5,301 nucleotides of DNA from E44-bin32 sp034430615. Its GTDB lineage: Bacteria > Chloroflexota > Anaerolineae > Anaerolineales > E44-bin32. The stretch's first letter is position 1. Every line of letters begins with the position of its first letter. The stretch is from assembly GCA_034430615.1 (NCBI GenBank), contig DAOUEJ010000038.1, positions 1 through 5,301 of the forward strand, given 5' to 3'. Shown here in pieces: positions 4,646 through 5,301 of this stretch. Made by a program: the position numbers and the translations under genes. A model generated the notes under the pieces. That model searched no databases and was not told the origin of the DNA. It worked only from the letters and a program-made list of their open reading frames with translations.

Positions 4646-5188
4646 TCATTCGTCCCGGGAGCCCGATCGAGGCCGTTTGTTTCCGAATCTCCTGGGCGCA
4701 TTTATCCGCAATCGATCGACTGGAGAGAAGGGATCATACTGAAGCTGAACCTGATCCTTCACCAAGCCCAGGTAACGTTTCGTTGTTTCAAGTGTTTCGT
4801 GCCCAAGGATCCGCTGCAGGGATATTAAATCTCCACCATTCATCAGATATTTCACGGCGAAGGTATGCCGGAACAGTTGAGCGTGCAGGCTTCGGACGCC
4901 GCTGTTCATCTTCAAGCGGTACATGATCGAGGTGAGCGATACCCTGTTCATCGGCGTGCCCTCCACCGACAAGAAAAGTTGGTTAACCTCAGGCTGCGCG
5001 GGGTGCGGTCGATGTCCATCGATGTAATGAAGGAACGCTATTCCGGTGCGGACTCCGAAGGGCACAATTCGCTCCTTGTTACCTTGACCGACGATACGAA
5101 TTTGGCGCGTTTCGAGGTTCAGATCGGGCAACCTGGCACTCGCGACCTCGCTGATTCTCGGGCCTGAATCCAGCAGCACCAGAAATAC
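4646..5188 (-). pseudogene. Tyrosine recombinase (Xer/phage integrase family), catalytic domain only, inactivated
   Basis: The frame encodes the C-terminal catalytic domain of a Xer-like recombinase. Counted from the GTG at 5179, visible motifs are GPRISEVASARL (catalytic R8), GQGNKERIVPFG (K35), AQLFRHTFAVKYL (R104), LGHETLETTKRYL (H127 and nucleophile Y136). The spacings R104-H127 (23) and H127-Y136 (9) match XerD. The box II histidine, three residues before R104, is Q101 (codon CAA), which should badly impair strand cleavage. The N-terminal core-binding domain (about 100-120 residues) is missing: similarity fades above about 5188-5200 and in-frame stops TAA and TAG lie at 5240-5245. There is no ribosome binding site before the GTG. 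This is a remnant of an integrating element, truncated by whatever joined the right-hand DNA near 5200-5240. The last 20 residues are a variable basic tail. Confidence 0.85.
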
Positions 5189-5232
5189 CCCAATGGGAAC
5201 TGGCCCACGCTTGATCTTGAATGTTATTGTAG

Positions 5233-5245
5233 TAGTATATTACTA
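5233..5245. promoter_or_regulatory. 13-bp palindrome overlapping a -10-like box, likely operator of the gene at 5269
   Basis: TAGTA-TAT-TACTA is a perfect palindrome 23 bp before the ATG at 5269. It overlaps a -10-like TATATT (5236-5241). TTGATC (5211-5216) could be a -35 at a long 19-bp spacing. A repressor bound here would block transcription, as in autoregulated antitoxin genes. Confidence 0.45.
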
Positions 5246-5268
5246 ATCTATGAAATACGGAGTTGCGT

Positions 5269-5301
5269 ATGTCTAATAAAGAAGAACTGACCAGGGTAAC
5301 C
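5269..5301 (+). CDS. Start of an unidentified protein, cut by the window edge
   Basis: Eleven codons are visible: MSNKEELTRVT. The start is well supported by GGAG at 5259-5262, six bases upstream, and by the promoter-proximal palindrome at 5233-5245. A short polar leader followed by T-R-V-T is seen at the start of some ribbon-helix-helix antitoxins, and such proteins bind palindromes like the one upstream, but eleven residues cannot establish a family. The gene runs away from the recombinase remnant and is probably the first gene of the next module. Confidence 0.6.
   Translation, partial: MSNKEELTRVT

Overview
The window looks like an accessory region of a bacterial chromosome (or large plasmid), most likely proteobacterial. 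Evidence is the set of families (YefM/YoeB, DUF433, DUF2384, AbiEii-like nucleotidyltransferase, DUF234 ATPase, Xer-like recombinase) and the moderate GC content. GC looks uneven: the 835-2099 operon is visibly richer than its flanks, as in a mosaic of transferred pieces. I cannot name the species. No rRNA, tRNA or CRISPR array was seen.

Layout, left to right. The left edge (1-48, minus) is the first 16 codons of a DUF433-type antitoxin, with a nested inverted repeat just upstream (95-130). A stretch without recognised genes (about 131-307) leads to a minus-strand remnant of a DUF2384 (MbcA/ParS/Xre toxin-binding) antitoxin at 308-577. Its reading frame has lost a usable start, and no partner toxin follows. 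Next to it, an extended -10 promoter (578-586) points right into a strongly foldable segment ending in six T (about 593-702), which I read as an unidentified small structured RNA. From 2099 back to 835 lies a compact two-gene minus-strand operon: an XRE-type HTH protein overlapping by 4 nt an AbiEii-like nucleotidyltransferase, with a promoter at 2121-2126 and a rho-independent terminator at 722-742.

On the plus strand, 2179-2346 is the C-terminal half of a YefM/Phd antitoxin, overlapping a full-length YoeB-type mRNA endonuclease toxin (2336-2605, TTG start). A gene-free region of about 530 bp follows (2606-3136). It holds degenerate repeats and, at 2980-3040, two interleaved perfect inverted repeats in a pseudoknot-like order. 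A perfect TATAAT box then precedes a DUF234-type P-loop ATPase with a C-terminal nuclease-like domain (3137-4570, GTG start). Convergent to it is the catalytic domain of a tyrosine recombinase (4646-5188, minus) that lacks its N-terminal domain and has Gln where the box II His should be. At the right edge a new plus-strand gene starts at 5269 behind a good ribosome binding site and a 13-bp palindrome.

Overall this reads as a cluster of toxin-antitoxin modules in different states of decay, with a dead recombinase. The nucleotidyltransferase/XRE operon and the ATPase-nuclease gene look intact. YoeB keeps its catalytic residues but has only half an antitoxin. The structured RNA (593-702) and the pseudoknot-like element (2980-3040) are the two elements I cannot assign to a known family.
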